Assembly: GCF_001668625.1 (NCBI RefSeq)
Contig: NZ_LZLJ01000062.1
Location: 174,854 to 238,853, forward strand
DNA length: 64,000 bases
Origin: Mycobacterium sp. 1274756.6
GTDB taxonomy: Bacteria; Actinomycetota; Actinomycetes; Mycobacteriales; Mycobacteriaceae
Reading direction: 5' to 3'
Both the position numbers and the translations under genes were made by a program. A model generated the notes under the pieces. It had not been told where the DNA came from, searched no databases, and saw only the letters and a list, made by a program, of their open reading frames with translations. This document shows positions 29,318-38,259 of this stretch, one piece after another; positions within the stretch are counted from its first letter, which is position 1, and the number at the start of each line of letters is the position of its first letter.

Positions 29318-30670
29318 TCAGGCTCCGACCGCGCGTTCCAGGTCCTTCAACGCCGACTCCAGATGCCCCAGCAGCCGCTGCAGGTGCGGCACGCTGCGCC
29401 GGCAGCCCACCAGACCGAAGTCGAGGTTGCCCGCGGTGCTGGTCAGCGTGATGTTGAGGGCCAGCCCGTCCATGGCGATGGACAGCGGGTAGTTGCCGTC
29501 GAGGCGGGCGCCGCGCCAGTACAGCGGTTCCCGCGGGCCGGGGACGTTGGAGATCACCACGTTGAACGGCGGCGGTGCCGTGGAGACGAAACCGGGCACC
29601 CCGGTCAGTCCCAGCGGCGCGATGTTCGCCGCCGACAGGGCCAGCGCCTGCACCCGCGGCAGTTCGGCGAACACTTGCTTGTTCGCCCGCATCGAGTCGC
29701 TGATCGTCGCGAGGCGCTGCGCCGGGTCGTCGACGTCGGTGGCCAGGTTGCACAACACCGTGCCGACCATGTTGCCGCCGGCGTCGGCTTCGGCGTCGGT
29801 GCGCAGGTTGACCGGCACCATCGCCACCAGCGGCGTGTCGGGCAGGGCGTGCTGTTCTTCCAGGTAGTAGCGCAACGCGCCGGCACACATCGCCAGGACG
29901 GTGTCGTTGACCGTCACGCCGGCGCTGTCTTTGACGCGTCGGATCCGGTCCTGCGACCACGACTGGGCGGCGCACCGGCGGGCCCCGCCGATCTTGACGT
30001 TGAACATGGTGCGCGGCGCGGCGAACGGCAGCGTCAACTGCTGCTCGAGCAGCGCCGCCCGGGCCAGCGTGAGGGTGGACGGGCCGAGCGCCGCCGTGGC
30101 GCGTACCAGCCCGGTGAGTGCCTGCACCCGGGAGCGGCTGACCGTGACGCGCCGGCGCGGCAGATCCCACAGTGCGCGCATCTGCGGGTCGTCGGGGTCC
30201 ACCGACAGTGCCCGCTGCATGAGTTTCAGCGCCGAGACCCCGTCGATCAACGCGTGGTGCGCCTTGACGTAGACGGCGAACCGGCCGTCGCGCAGCCCCT
30301 CGATGAAATGGGTCTCCCACAGCGGGCGGTGCCGATCCAGCAGGGCGCCGTGCTGCAGGGAGGTCAGTTCCAGCAGGTCGCGGATGCGGCCCGGGGACGG
30401 CAGCGCCACCCGACGCACGTGGTAGTCGATGTCGACGTCGTCGTCATAGATCCACCCGACCGGGGTGATCCCGCCGAACAGGGTGGCCGGCCGTTTGCGG
30501 AAGGTGGGCTCGAACTCGTCGTTGGCGATCAGCGCCTCGTAGCTCTCCCGGGGGAACTCCGGCCCGGCGCCGGCCGGCGGCCGGAACAGCTGCAGGCCGC
30601 CGACGTGCATGGGATGTTCGCGCGACTCGCTGAGCAGAAAGATCGCATCGGTGGGCGAAATCAGTTCCAT
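29318..30670 (-). CDS. tgs2: Wax ester synthase/diacylglycerol acyltransferase (Tgs2-like)
   Basis: 450 aa WS/DGAT enzyme that makes triacylglycerol from diacylglycerol and acyl-CoA. The catalytic HHxxxDG motif is HHALIDG (~residue 140); the N-terminus MELISPTDAIFLL and the late NVVISNVPGP(R) motif are standard. It is the ortholog position of Rv3734c (tgs2). Storage lipid synthesis is the known family role; the symbol rests on synteny. Confidence 0.88.
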   Translation of the reverse strand: MELISPTDAIFLLSESREHPMHVGGLQLFRPPAGAGPEFPRESYEALIANDEFEPTFRKRPATLFGGITPVGWIYDDDVDIDYHVRRVALPSPGRIRDLLELTSLQHGALLDRHRPLWETHFIEGLRDGRFAVYVKAHHALIDGVSALKLMQRALSVDPDDPQMRALWDLPRRRVTVSRSRVQALTGLVRATAALGPSTLTLARAALLEQQLTLPFAAPRTMFNVKIGGARRCAAQSWSQDRIRRVKDSAGVTVNDTVLAMCAGALRYYLEEQHALPDTPLVAMVPVNLRTDAEADAGGNMVGTVLCNLATDVDDPAQRLATISDSMRANKQVFAELPRVQALALSAANIAPLGLTGVPGFVSTAPPPFNVVISNVPGPREPLYWRGARLDGNYPLSIAMDGLALNITLTSTAGNLDFGLVGCRRSVPHLQRLLGHLESALKDLERAVGA

Positions 30671-30722
30671 GGCGGCCTACTTCCCGACTGGCGTGCGGCC
30701 CCGCTTTGCCGCCCTGCCACAA

Positions 30723-31166
30723 CTATGGCAGTGGCGGGCCGGGCAGGACCACCAGATCCGGCGCATCCGGGTTGGTGGGCACGCCCTTGCCGGCCGGGGC
30801 GGCCGCGTCGACGACGGGCGCGGCGGCGGGAACCACCGGTGCCGCCGCCGGCGCGGCCGGAACGACCGGCACCACCGGCGCGGCCGGAACGACCGGCACG
30901 ACCGGGGCGGCGGGCACGACCGGGACCGGCGCGATCGGCGGCCCGGGGAATCCGCCCGCCAGCGGCACGACCGGGGCGTGCGGCACGACGGCCGCCGGGG
31001 CCGCCGGGCAGGGCGCTCCCGCCGCGGTCACCACCGCGGCCTCCGCGCAGACCGGCCCGCCGGCCGGCAGTGGGGCGGCGCCGGCGATCGGAACGAACGC
31101 CAGCGCGGCGACGCCCAGTCCGGCGACGACGCCGACACCCGCCCACAGTCGACCCGAGAGTTTCAC
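30723..31166 (-). CDS. Secreted Pro/Val/Ala-rich protein
   Basis: 147 aa from the GTG at 31166, which follows GGGAG. A signal peptide or anchor helix (GRLWAGVGVVAGLGVAALAF) ends at an AGAAP site. The mature part has two cysteines and imperfect repeats of PVVPAAP. No catalytic motif. Similar low-complexity secreted proteins are common in mycobacteria; function unknown. A longer start at 31211 exists but lacks a ribosome site. Confidence 0.7.
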   Translation of the reverse strand: MKLSGRLWAGVGVVAGLGVAALAFVPIAGAAPLPAGGPVCAEAAVVTAAGAPCPAAPAAVVPHAPVVPLAGGFPGPPIAPVPVVPAAPVVPVVPAAPVVPVVPAAPAAAPVVPAAAPVVDAAAPAGKGVPTNPDAPDLVVLPGPPLP

Positions 31167-31564
31167 CGCAGCTCCCTTGATTGGCACACCCCGAATTACT
31201 GCGCAATTCACACCGCGCGCTGCAAAACTTAGCCCGCGGTCGACACGCCGGTCCAGACGGCGGCGGAATTGGATGCCGAAACGAGACGAAACATGACCCG
31301 GGCGTTACCATGTCGTCGACAAACGGTGACCCATCAATCGGTACGGCAGTGAGCGGGGGTCAACCGACTCGCTGCTGAAATCGACTGCTAAGATTGACTT
31401 TTCGGGGCGAGTTCGCTGCCTGACGCCTGCTGGGCACATTAACCGCAATAGCGATCGAAAATTGATCGATAATTGGCCGTACCGCAACAGCACTGTCCCT
31501 GAATTTCAACTGAGCCGCTTTAACATTGGTCGGGATATTTCGACGGGAAAAGGCGGTTTCTTCG
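31167..31564. promoter_or_regulatory. Divergent intergenic region
   Basis: 398 bp between the secreted repeat protein and the L,D-transpeptidase. Noticeably AT-richer around 31370-31530 (TAAGATTGACTTTT, AATTGATCGATAATTGG), fitting promoters for both genes. No gene supported. Confidence 0.5.
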
Positions 31565-32371
31565 ATGTGGGCGTCAGTGCGGTCGGTGCTTGTGGTGGTC
31601 GGACTCGCTGTCGCGGCCACGACCCTGCCCGGGGCCTCCGCCGCGGCGGCGGTGGCCCCGCCGAGCGCACCGCCGATCGCCTCGATCCAGCCGGCCGGTG
31701 ACCAGCCGGTCGGCGTCGCCCACCCGGTCGTGGTGACCTTCAGCGGCCCGGTCGGCGACCGCGCCGCCGCGGAACGTGTCTTACGGGTCCGGTCCACGCC
31801 CGCGATGAGCGGCCGCTACGACTGGGTCGAGGATTCGGTGGTGCAATGGGTGCCCGACGGCTTCTGGCCGGCGCACAGCACCGTGGCGCTGTCGGTCGGT
31901 GGGCTGGCCACCGAGTTCAAGACCGGGCCCGCCGTGCTCGGTGTCGCCGATGTCACCGAGCACACGTTCACGGTGAGCGTCGACAACATCGGGGTCACAC
32001 CGGGTCCCCCGCTGCCGGCGGCGCATCACCTGCCGCACTACGGGGAGGCGGGGGTGCTGCCGGCGTCGATGGGCAAGGAGAAGTTCCCGACGCCGGTGGG
32101 CACCTACACGGTGTTGGCCAAGGATCGTTCGGTGGTGATGGACTCCAGCAGTGTCGGCATCCCGATCGACGACCCGGAGGGGTACCGGCTGTCGGTGGAC
32201 CATGCGGTGCGGATCAGCGCCCGCGGCCTGTACGTGCACTCCGCGCCGTGGGCGCTGCGCTCGCTGGGCGTGGAGAACGTCAGCCATGGCTGCATCAACC
32301 TGAGTCCCACCGACGCCGAGTGGTACTTCGACACCGTCAACATCGGGGATCCGGTCCTGGTCGTGGAATGA
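31565..32371 (+). CDS. L,D-transpeptidase (YkuD family), exported
   Basis: 268 aa. Signal peptide (MWASVRSVLVVVGLAVAATT with a cleavage after ASA), an Ig-like beta domain (~35-135), then the YkuD catalytic domain with the His/Ser-Cys motif YVHSAPW and SHGCINLSP (catalytic Cys). It forms 3-3 cross-links in peptidoglycan, resistant to most penicillins. The size fits the short Ldt (Rv1433-like) forms. The ATG at 31565 gives an ideal signal peptide; a TTG at 31526 would add 13 residues. Confidence 0.9.
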   Translation: MWASVRSVLVVVGLAVAATTLPGASAAAAVAPPSAPPIASIQPAGDQPVGVAHPVVVTFSGPVGDRAAAERVLRVRSTPAMSGRYDWVEDSVVQWVPDGFWPAHSTVALSVGGLATEFKTGPAVLGVADVTEHTFTVSVDNIGVTPGPPLPAAHHLPHYGEAGVLPASMGKEKFPTPVGTYTVLAKDRSVVMDSSSVGIPIDDPEGYRLSVDHAVRISARGLYVHSAPWALRSLGVENVSHGCINLSPTDAEWYFDTVNIGDPVLVVE

Positions 32372-32460
32372 CGTCGCCGGGTGATGGCGTCGAGCGATGT
32401 CGCCGGGTGCCGGCGCGGCGCAGCCGGATGCCCCCCGTGCCGTTCCCGGAGGTCTTGTGG

Positions 32461-32548
32461 CGGTGGCGGTGGGATTTGAACCCACGGACGGGGGTTACCC
32501 GTCACACGCTTTCGAGGCGTGCTCCTTCGGCCGCTCGGACACGCCACC
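32461..32548 (-). tRNA. serX: tRNA-Ser (anticodon CGA)
   Basis: Acceptor GGTGGCG/CGCCACC, discriminator G; anticodon loop CTCGAAA gives CGA (reads UCG). Long variable arm; T-loop GGTTCAAATCC. Same strand as tadA, which it follows by about 30 bp. Confidence 0.95.
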
Positions 32549-32576
32549 GCGCAACAGCGTAACAATGCCGGGCCGC

Positions 32577-33035
32577 TCACCCCAATCGCTGCCGGGCGAA
32601 GAACTCCTGCAGGGGTTCCGCGCACTCGTCGGCCAGCACGCCGCCGCGCACCTCGGGACGGTGGTTGAGCCGGCGGTCCCGCACCACGTCCCACAGCGAG
32701 CCGACCGCGCCGGTCTTGGGTTCGAACGCCCCGAACACCACCCGGGCCACCCGCGCCAGCACCAGCGCCCCGGCACACATGGTGCACGGTTCGACGGTGA
32801 CCGCCAGGGTGGCCCCGCCGAGGCGCCAGCCGTCACCGGCGACGGCCGCGGCGGCGCGCAGCGCCAGGATCTCGGCGTGGGCGGTGGGGTCGCCGAGTGC
32901 CTCGCGGGCGTTGACCGCGCGGGCCAGCTCGGTGCCGTCGGCGGCGACCACCACCGCGCCGATCGGCACGTCCCGCGGCCCCGCGGTGCCCGCCACGGCC
33001 AGCGCAGCGCGGATCAGCTCGTCATCGCCGGTCAC
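32577..33035 (-). CDS. tadA: tRNA adenosine(34) deaminase
   Basis: 152 aa zinc deaminase that converts A34 to inosine in tRNA-Arg(ACG). The metal ligands are His in TAHAEI (with catalytic Glu) and the two Cys of PCTMC. GTG start at 33035 overlaps the upstream gene (GTGA). Its likely substrate, tRNA-Arg(ACG), is encoded in this window at 43991-44064. Confidence 0.93.
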   Translation of the reverse strand: MTGDDELIRAALAVAGTAGPRDVPIGAVVVAADGTELARAVNAREALGDPTAHAEILALRAAAAVAGDGWRLGGATLAVTVEPCTMCAGALVLARVARVVFGAFEPKTGAVGSLWDVVRDRRLNHRPEVRGGVLADECAEPLQEFFARQRLG

Positions 33036-33541
33036 CGGCCGAGCCGGTCCAGCACCGCCGACAGTTCGTCGGCGAAGCCCATCTCCGCGGCGATGCGCGT
33101 CAGCTGCTCGTCGGCGTAGAGGTCGGTGTCGGCCAGGATCACCCCCAGCACCGCCTCGGGCAGGCCCAGGTCGGCGAGCAGGCCCAGATCGCCCTCCTCG
33201 AACGGGTCGGCGTCGTCCAGGTCGTCGGGGTCCAGGTCGGCGTCGAGGTTGTCCAGCGCCTCGGCGGCCAGGTCGTAGTCCAGCGCCGCGGTGGCGTCGG
33301 AGAGCAGCAGCCGGGTGCCGGCCGGGGCGGGTCGCAGGATCACGAAGAACTCGTCGTCGACGTCGAGGAAGCCGAACACCGCCCCGGTGCTGCGCAACTC
33401 GCGCAGCGCATCCTCCGCGGCGGTGAGGCTGCCCAGCGCGGTGGCAGGCAGCGCCGTGCAGCGCCACCGCCCGTCTTCGCGCACGACGGCGACGCCGAAG
33501 CCGTCCGGGCTGTCGGTGCTCGAGGCGCGCTCTGCTCCCAT
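33032..33541 (-). CDS. tRNA adenosine deaminase-associated protein
   Basis: 169 aa acidic protein (DLDPDDLDDADPFEEGD in the middle) of the actinobacterial family found upstream of tadA (Rv3753c). No catalytic motif. It is coupled to tadA by a 4-bp overlap. Function unproven; the pairing suggests a partner of TadA. Confidence 0.87.
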   Translation of the reverse strand: MGAERASSTDSPDGFGVAVVREDGRWRCTALPATALGSLTAAEDALRELRSTGAVFGFLDVDDEFFVILRPAPAGTRLLLSDATAALDYDLAAEALDNLDADLDPDDLDDADPFEEGDLGLLADLGLPEAVLGVILADTDLYADEQLTRIAAEMGFADELSAVLDRLGR

Positions 33542-33631
33542 CGGCGCCTACGCTAGTCCCCCGACAGGGCCTTGACCAGGTGTGACCGGTCGCCCCGGCG
33601 GCCCGGCGCACACGTATGCCAACCTGAATAC

Positions 33632-34591
33632 GTGGCGGAATCACCGGTGTGCGTGCTGGGGCTGGGACTGATCGGCGGCTCGGTGCTGCGCGCGGCCGTC
33701 GCCGCCGGCCGCGAGGCTTTCGGCTACAACCGGTCGGCCCGGGGCGCCTCCGAAGCCAGCGCCGACGGGTTCGACGCCGACACCGACCTGCGTGCGGTGC
33801 TGACCCGCGCGGCCGACACCGACGCGCTGATCGTGCTGGCGGTTCCGGTGCCCGCCCTGACGATGATGCTCGAGCACATCGGCGACTGGGCGCCCGACTG
33901 CGCGCTCACCGACGTCACCAGCGTCAAACGCGAAGTCCTCGACCTGGTGACCGCGGCCGGGCTGCAGCGCCGCTTCGTCGGCGGGCACCCGATGGCCGGT
34001 ACCGCGCATTCCGGGTGGTCGGCCGGTGACGCCCGGCTGTTCCGGCGCGCCCCGTGGGTGATCAGCGTCGACGACCACGTCGATCCGCTGGTGTGGGAGC
34101 AGGTGATGCACCTGGCGCTGCAGTGCGGCGCGGTGGTGGTGCCGGCCCGCTCCGACGAGCACGACGCCGCCGTCGCCGCGATCTCGCATCTGCCGCATCT
34201 GGCCGCCGAGGCGCTGGCGGTCACCGCCACCGATGTCCCGCTGGCCTTCGCGCTGGCCGCCGGGTCGTTCCGGGACGGCACCCGGGTGGCGGGCACCGCG
34301 CCGGATCTGGTGCGCGCGATGTGCGAGGCCAACGCCGAGCAGCTGCTGCCGGCCCTCGACGAGCTGCTGGATCGCCTCACCGCCGTGCGTACGACACTCG
34401 CCGACCACGGCTCGGTGGCCGAGCTGGTCGAAGAGGGCCACGCCGCGCGCACCCGCTACGACAGCTTCCCCCGGCACGACATCGTCACCGTCATGGTCGG
34501 TGAGAAGGATTGGCGCGCCGAGCTGGCCGCCGCCGGCCGCGCCGGCGGGGTGATCAGATCCGCTCTGCCAGTCCTGGATAGGCCACGATGA
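33632..34591 (+). CDS. tyrA: Prephenate dehydrogenase
   Basis: 319 aa, tyrosine biosynthesis (prephenate to 4-hydroxyphenylpyruvate with NAD+). NAD-binding [11 protein letters not shown] at the N-terminus; [13 protein letters not shown] with the catalytic His; [10 protein letters not shown] in the dimer domain. The GTG at 33632 gives [12 protein letters not shown]. The ORF is open further upstream, but that part reads non-coding. Its end overlaps the convergent gene by 38 bp. Confidence 0.93.
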   Translation: MAESPVCVLGLGLIGGSVLRAAVAAGREAFGYNRSARGASEASADGFDADTDLRAVLTRAADTDALIVLAVPVPALTMMLEHIGDWAPDCALTDVTSVKREVLDLVTAAGLQRRFVGGHPMAGTAHSGWSAGDARLFRRAPWVISVDDHVDPLVWEQVMHLALQCGAVVVPARSDEHDAAVAAISHLPHLAAEALAVTATDVPLAFALAAGSFRDGTRVAGTAPDLVRAMCEANAEQLLPALDELLDRLTAVRTTLADHGSVAELVEEGHAARTRYDSFPRHDIVTVMVGEKDWRAELAAAGRAGGVIRSALPVLDRPR

Positions 34592-35147
34592 ATCCGTCGT
34601 CATCGACGGTCAGGATGGCTTCGGCCACCGGGGAGCTGACCGCGATCCCGTCGCCGGCACTGCGGTAGCTGATGGTCGCGGCGTTGATCTCCATGCTCGG
34701 CAGGGTGAGGTAGATCACCGGCACGCTGACGGTGTCGGCCTGGCCGCGGATTCCCAGCCGGCGGATCGGCAGCGCGTTGAAGAACGGGCTCAACACGACG
34801 TCGACGTCCAGCGCGCCGTCGAACGCTGCCCGCGATTCGCCCTGGCTGCTGCTGACCAGCCACATGTTCTCCTCGTCGCGGGCGATCGACAGCTGGCGCT
34901 CCCGCTCGGCGAGGGTGACCCGCAGCCCGATCCGCTTGGCCGCGCCGGTGTCGTCGGTCTGCAGGTCGTAGTAGGCGTTGAAGGCGGGGTGGGCCGCGGT
35001 GGCGGCCGCGACGATCTGCCCGGCTGCCTTGATCCTGCTGCCGGAGAGCTGGACCCGCACCGATTCCATCCGGCTGGCATCCGGGGCGCGCCAGGTCAGA
35101 ATCGTCGACCGGGCACCCGACGGCGGCTCAGCGGGGGCGTCACTCAT
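34554..35147 (-). CDS. Putative glycolipid-binding protein (DUF1089)
   Basis: 197 aa. Family of beta-barrel-like proteins (Rv3755c type) annotated 'putative glycolipid-binding'. Visible hallmarks: [16 protein letters not shown] and the [10 protein letters not shown] region. No signal peptide. The ATG at 35147 is chosen as the first good start. It converges with and overlaps tyrA. Confidence 0.78.
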   Translation of the reverse strand: MSDAPAEPPSGARSTILTWRAPDASRMESVRVQLSGSRIKAAGQIVAAATAAHPAFNAYYDLQTDDTGAAKRIGLRVTLAERERQLSIARDEENMWLVSSSQGESRAAFDGALDVDVVLSPFFNALPIRRLGIRGQADTVSVPVIYLTLPSMEINAATISYRSAGDGIAVSSPVAEAILTVDDDGFIVAYPGLAERI

Positions 35148-35246
35148 CCGTCCACCGTAGGACAAAGCTTCACGAGGACGTAGTCCGGTGGGGGCAACCC
35201 GGTTGATCGGGCGACAACGGGCGCCTCGAGGGGTAAGGATGGTCAC

Positions 35247-35567
35247 ATGAGCCACCAGTCGCCCGCGCCGTCCAACCGGCACCAACCCAAACCGTCGGTC
35301 CCGCCGCAACAGCCCAAGATCACCCGGGCCGGGGCGTTGTGGGTCTCGCTGATCATGGGGTTCCTCACCCTGATCCTGCTGCTGATCTTCATCGCGCAGA
35401 ACACCGGTTCGGTGCCGTTCACGTTCCTAGGCTGGCACTGGAACATGGCGCTGGGCGTGGCGATCCTGGTCGCCGCGGTGATCGGCGGGCTGTTGACCGC
35501 CATGGTCGGCACCGTGCGGATCTACCAGCTGCGCCGGGAGACGAAGAAACTCACCGGCCGCCGCTGA
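35247..35567 (+). CDS. LapA-domain membrane protein
   Basis: 106 aa. A Pro-rich N-terminus, two membrane helices (SLIMGFLTLILLLIFIAQN; LGVAILVAAVIGGLLTAMVG) and the LapA-type QN and FLGW motifs between. Rv3760-like position. Function unclear; LapA proteins in Gram-negatives help LPS assembly, which does not apply here. It overlaps the end of the next gene by 17 bp on the opposite strand. Confidence 0.85.
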   Translation: MSHQSPAPSNRHQPKPSVPPQQPKITRAGALWVSLIMGFLTLILLLIFIAQNTGSVPFTFLGWHWNMALGVAILVAAVIGGLLTAMVGTVRIYQLRRETKKLTGRR

Positions 35568-36591
35568 GCTCGCGCAACCCGCGCGCGATCAGCGGCGCCA
35601 CCGTCTCGCCCACCCGGTCCGCGCCGTCCTCGTCGCCGCCGGCCGCCCGGTTGCGGTAGTCGATGCCCGCGGCGATGATCGCCAGCTTGAAATAGGCCAG
35701 GCCCATGTAGAAGCTCCAGTGCTCCAGCGGCCGGTCGGCGGCCACCGCGTAGCGCTGCGCCAGTTCGTCGGCCGACGGCAGCCGGTCCGAGGTCCAGGCG
35801 GCCGGGGTGTCGATGATCAGGTCCAGCGACGGGTCGCGGTAGACGCACATCAGCGCGGCGTCGGAGAGCGGGTCGCCCAGCGTGGAGAGTTCCCAGTCGA
35901 CCACGGCGCGCACCCGGCCGGCATCCCGGGCGTCGAGGATGGTGTTGTCGATCCGGTAGTCGCCGTGCACGATCGCGGCGGGGCTGGTGGCCGGGACCGC
36001 CTCGGCCAGCGCGGTGTGCAGCCGGGTGACGTCGCCGTCGCGTGCGTCGTCGGGCAGCCGCACGTGCTGCCACTGCGAGCCCCACCGGCGGACCTGCCGG
36101 TGCAGGTAGCCGTCGGGTTTGCCGAAGTCGCTCAAGCCCACCGCGGCCGGGTCGACGGCGTGCAGGTCGGCCAGCACCCGGATGAGCGCGTCGACGCACC
36201 GGTCGACGGTCGCGTCGTCGCCGAGCGCGTCGAGATCGTCGGCGGTGCGCACCACCCGGCCGTCGACGAAGTCGACCATCTGAAACGGCGCGCCGAGCAC
36301 GCTGTCGTCGGCGCTGTGGGTGACCGTGCGCGCCACCGGGACCGCGGTGTCCTGCAACGCCGCCATCACCCGGTACTCGCGGCCCATGTCGTGCGCCGAG
36401 GGGGTCAGGCCGTGCAGCGGCGGGCGCCGCAGCACCCACTTCGAGGTGTCGTCGGCGATCAGGAAGGTCAGGTTGGAGCGTCCGCCGGTGATCAGCTCGG
36501 CGCGCAGTTCGCCGCTGCGGGCGACGCCGATTGCGCGCAGGTGGGCATCCAGGGCGCCCAGGTCCAGCCCGTCATGGGTTTGTGTGGTCAT
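35551..36591 (-). CDS. APH-family phosphotransferase (ACAD10/11-like; 'FadE36' position)
   Basis: 346 aa kinase fold. GGRSNLTF (nucleotide loop), catalytic IVHGDYRIDN and metal-binding VDWELSTLGDP are clear; so it is an aminoglycoside-phosphotransferase-like protein, not an acyl-CoA dehydrogenase as the Rv3761c name FadE36 says. Relatives phosphorylate 4-hydroxyacyl-CoAs for beta-oxidation. It lies 4 bp from the phosphatase gene upstream, same operon. Confidence 0.85.
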   Translation of the reverse strand: MTTQTHDGLDLGALDAHLRAIGVARSGELRAELITGGRSNLTFLIADDTSKWVLRRPPLHGLTPSAHDMGREYRVMAALQDTAVPVARTVTHSADDSVLGAPFQMVDFVDGRVVRTADDLDALGDDATVDRCVDALIRVLADLHAVDPAAVGLSDFGKPDGYLHRQVRRWGSQWQHVRLPDDARDGDVTRLHTALAEAVPATSPAAIVHGDYRIDNTILDARDAGRVRAVVDWELSTLGDPLSDAALMCVYRDPSLDLIIDTPAAWTSDRLPSADELAQRYAVAADRPLEHWSFYMGLAYFKLAIIAAGIDYRNRAAGGDEDGADRVGETVAPLIARGLRELSGGR

Positions 36592-36595
36592 CGCT

Positions 36596-37228
36596 TCACC
36601 TCGCGGTCGGTTCCTCGGCCGTGGTCCGGTTGTTGCGGGGCAACAGATCCCAGACGTGCTCGGTGCCGTTGACCGCGGCCACCGCGGCGCGCCCGGAGCG
36701 GGAGTACAGCAGCCGCGTCACCGACACGTAGTCGATCGGAAAGGACAACAGCCGCCGGGTGCCCAGGATCTGGTGCAGGATCACGTTGATGACACCGCCG
36801 TGGCTGAACACCGCCACCGTGTCGTCCGGGCCGGCGGCGGCGACCACGTCGTCGAGCGCCGCCTCGACCCGGCCGCAGAACTCGGCTTCGTCCACCCCGG
36901 GCGGCAGATGTCCGGCCGACATCCGCGCCCACGCCTCGGGTTGCTCGGTGCGGAGCTGCTCGATCGGGACGTAGGCGGCGAGGTTGCGGTCGTACTCGGC
37001 GAACCGCTCGTCGATCTCGATCGACAGTCCGTGGGCCTCGGCGACCGGCTGCGCGGTTTGCACGGCACGGCGCTGCGGGCTGCTGACCATCCGCGAGATC
37101 GGGAACCGGGCCAGCGCCTCGGGAAGCCGGCCGGCCTGCTCGCGTCCCGCTTCGGACAGGTCGGGGTCGGCCCCCTGACCGTGTTCGCTGCGCAGCGGCA
37201 GGGCGTGGCGGACCAGAAGCAACTGCAT
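36596..37228 (-). CDS. Histidine phosphatase family protein
   Basis: 210 aa phosphoglycerate-mutase-like phosphatase. The N-terminal LLLVRHA holds the phosphohistidine; the second His is in VAVFSHGGVINV. Substrate unknown. Just upstream of and probably cotranscribed with the APH-like kinase, so it may act on the same metabolites. Confidence 0.9.
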   Translation of the reverse strand: MQLLLVRHALPLRSEHGQGADPDLSEAGREQAGRLPEALARFPISRMVSSPQRRAVQTAQPVAEAHGLSIEIDERFAEYDRNLAAYVPIEQLRTEQPEAWARMSAGHLPPGVDEAEFCGRVEAALDDVVAAAGPDDTVAVFSHGGVINVILHQILGTRRLLSFPIDYVSVTRLLYSRSGRAAVAAVNGTEHVWDLLPRNNRTTAEEPTAR

Positions 37229-37290
37229 CCGCCCAGCCTAGGGTGGCCGCTCTCCCGGCTCGGCGACCGGTGCTGGATAGGGTGTGCGGC

Positions 37291-38259
37291 ATGCGCGCGG
37301 TTGTCTGCCACCGGTACGGTCCGCCCGAGGACCTGGTGATCGAGGAGGTGCCGGACCCGACGCCGGGGCCCGGCCAGGCGCTGGTGCGGGTCCGGGCCGC
37401 CGCGGTGAACTTTCCCGACGTGTTGCTGATCGACGGCAAGTATCAGCTGAAGATCCCGGTGCCGTTCACCCCGGGCAGCGAGCTGGCCGGGGACGTGCTG
37501 GCGGTCGGGGCCGGTGTGGGTTTCGCCGTCGGAGACCGGGTGCTCGGAACGTCGTTCGTGGGCGGGTTCGCCGAGCAGGCGGTGGTGCCCGCGGAGACGT
37601 TGACCCCGATTCCCGACGCCGTCGACTACGTCTCGGCTGCCGGATTCGGCATCACCTACCGCACGGCATACCACGCCCTGCGCTCGGTCGCGCGGGTGCA
37701 ACCCGACGATTGGGTGGTGGTGCTCGGCGCGGCAGGCGGGGTCGGGTTGGCCGCAGTGGATCTCGGGGTGCTGCTGGGTGCGCGGGTGCTGGCCGCGGCG
37801 TCGACGCCGGAGAAATTGGCGGTCTGCGCCGAGCGGGGTGCGGCCGCCACCGTCGACTACGACCGTGAGGACCTCAAGCAGCGGATCCGGGAGATCACCG
37901 GCGAAGGCGCCCTGGCGGTGCTCGACCCGGTCGGCGGTGACTACGCCGAGCCGGCGTTGCGTGCCCTGGCCCGCGGTGGGCGTTTCGTCACCCTCGGCTA
38001 CGCCGCGGGCGCGATCCCGGCGATTCCACTGAACCTGGTGATGCTCAAGGGGATCACCGTGCAGGGCATGGAGATCCGCACCTTCGCCACCGATCATCCG
38101 GTCGACAACGAGCGTGACCTCGCGGAGTTGGCTCAGCTGTTCGCCTCGGGCCGCATCACACCGTACGTCGGGGCGCGTTTCCCGCTGGCCGAGGCACCGG
38201 CTGCGCTGCGCTATGTGGCCGATCGCAAGGCGATCGGAAAAGTGATCATCGAGATGTAG
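37291..38259 (+). CDS. NADPH:quinone oxidoreductase, zinc-free MDR family
   Basis: 322 aa. N-terminal GroES-like half starting MRAVVCHRYGPPEDLVIEE, then a Rossmann half with LGAAGGVGLAAVDLG. It lacks zinc-ligand clusters. NADPH-dependent reduction of quinones or enones is the family role. It ends exactly where the convergent alkylsulfatase gene ends. Confidence 0.9.
   Translation: MRAVVCHRYGPPEDLVIEEVPDPTPGPGQALVRVRAAAVNFPDVLLIDGKYQLKIPVPFTPGSELAGDVLAVGAGVGFAVGDRVLGTSFVGGFAEQAVVPAETLTPIPDAVDYVSAAGFGITYRTAYHALRSVARVQPDDWVVVLGAAGGVGLAAVDLGVLLGARVLAAASTPEKLAVCAERGAAATVDYDREDLKQRIREITGEGALAVLDPVGGDYAEPALRALARGGRFVTLGYAAGAIPAIPLNLVMLKGITVQGMEIRTFATDHPVDNERDLAELAQLFASGRITPYVGARFPLAEAPAALRYVADRKAIGKVIIEM

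Noticed and set aside
28880..31180. 766-codon open frame on the plus strand
   Set aside because: Antisense to the Nudix and tgs2 genes, which have full motifs; Arg/Gly/Pro/His-rich shadow typical of high-GC DNA.
30609..31296. 207- and 196-codon plus-strand frames
   Set aside because: Antisense to the secreted Val/Pro/Ala-rich gene, which has a signal peptide and ribosome site; Gly/Thr/Ala-rich text is its mirror.
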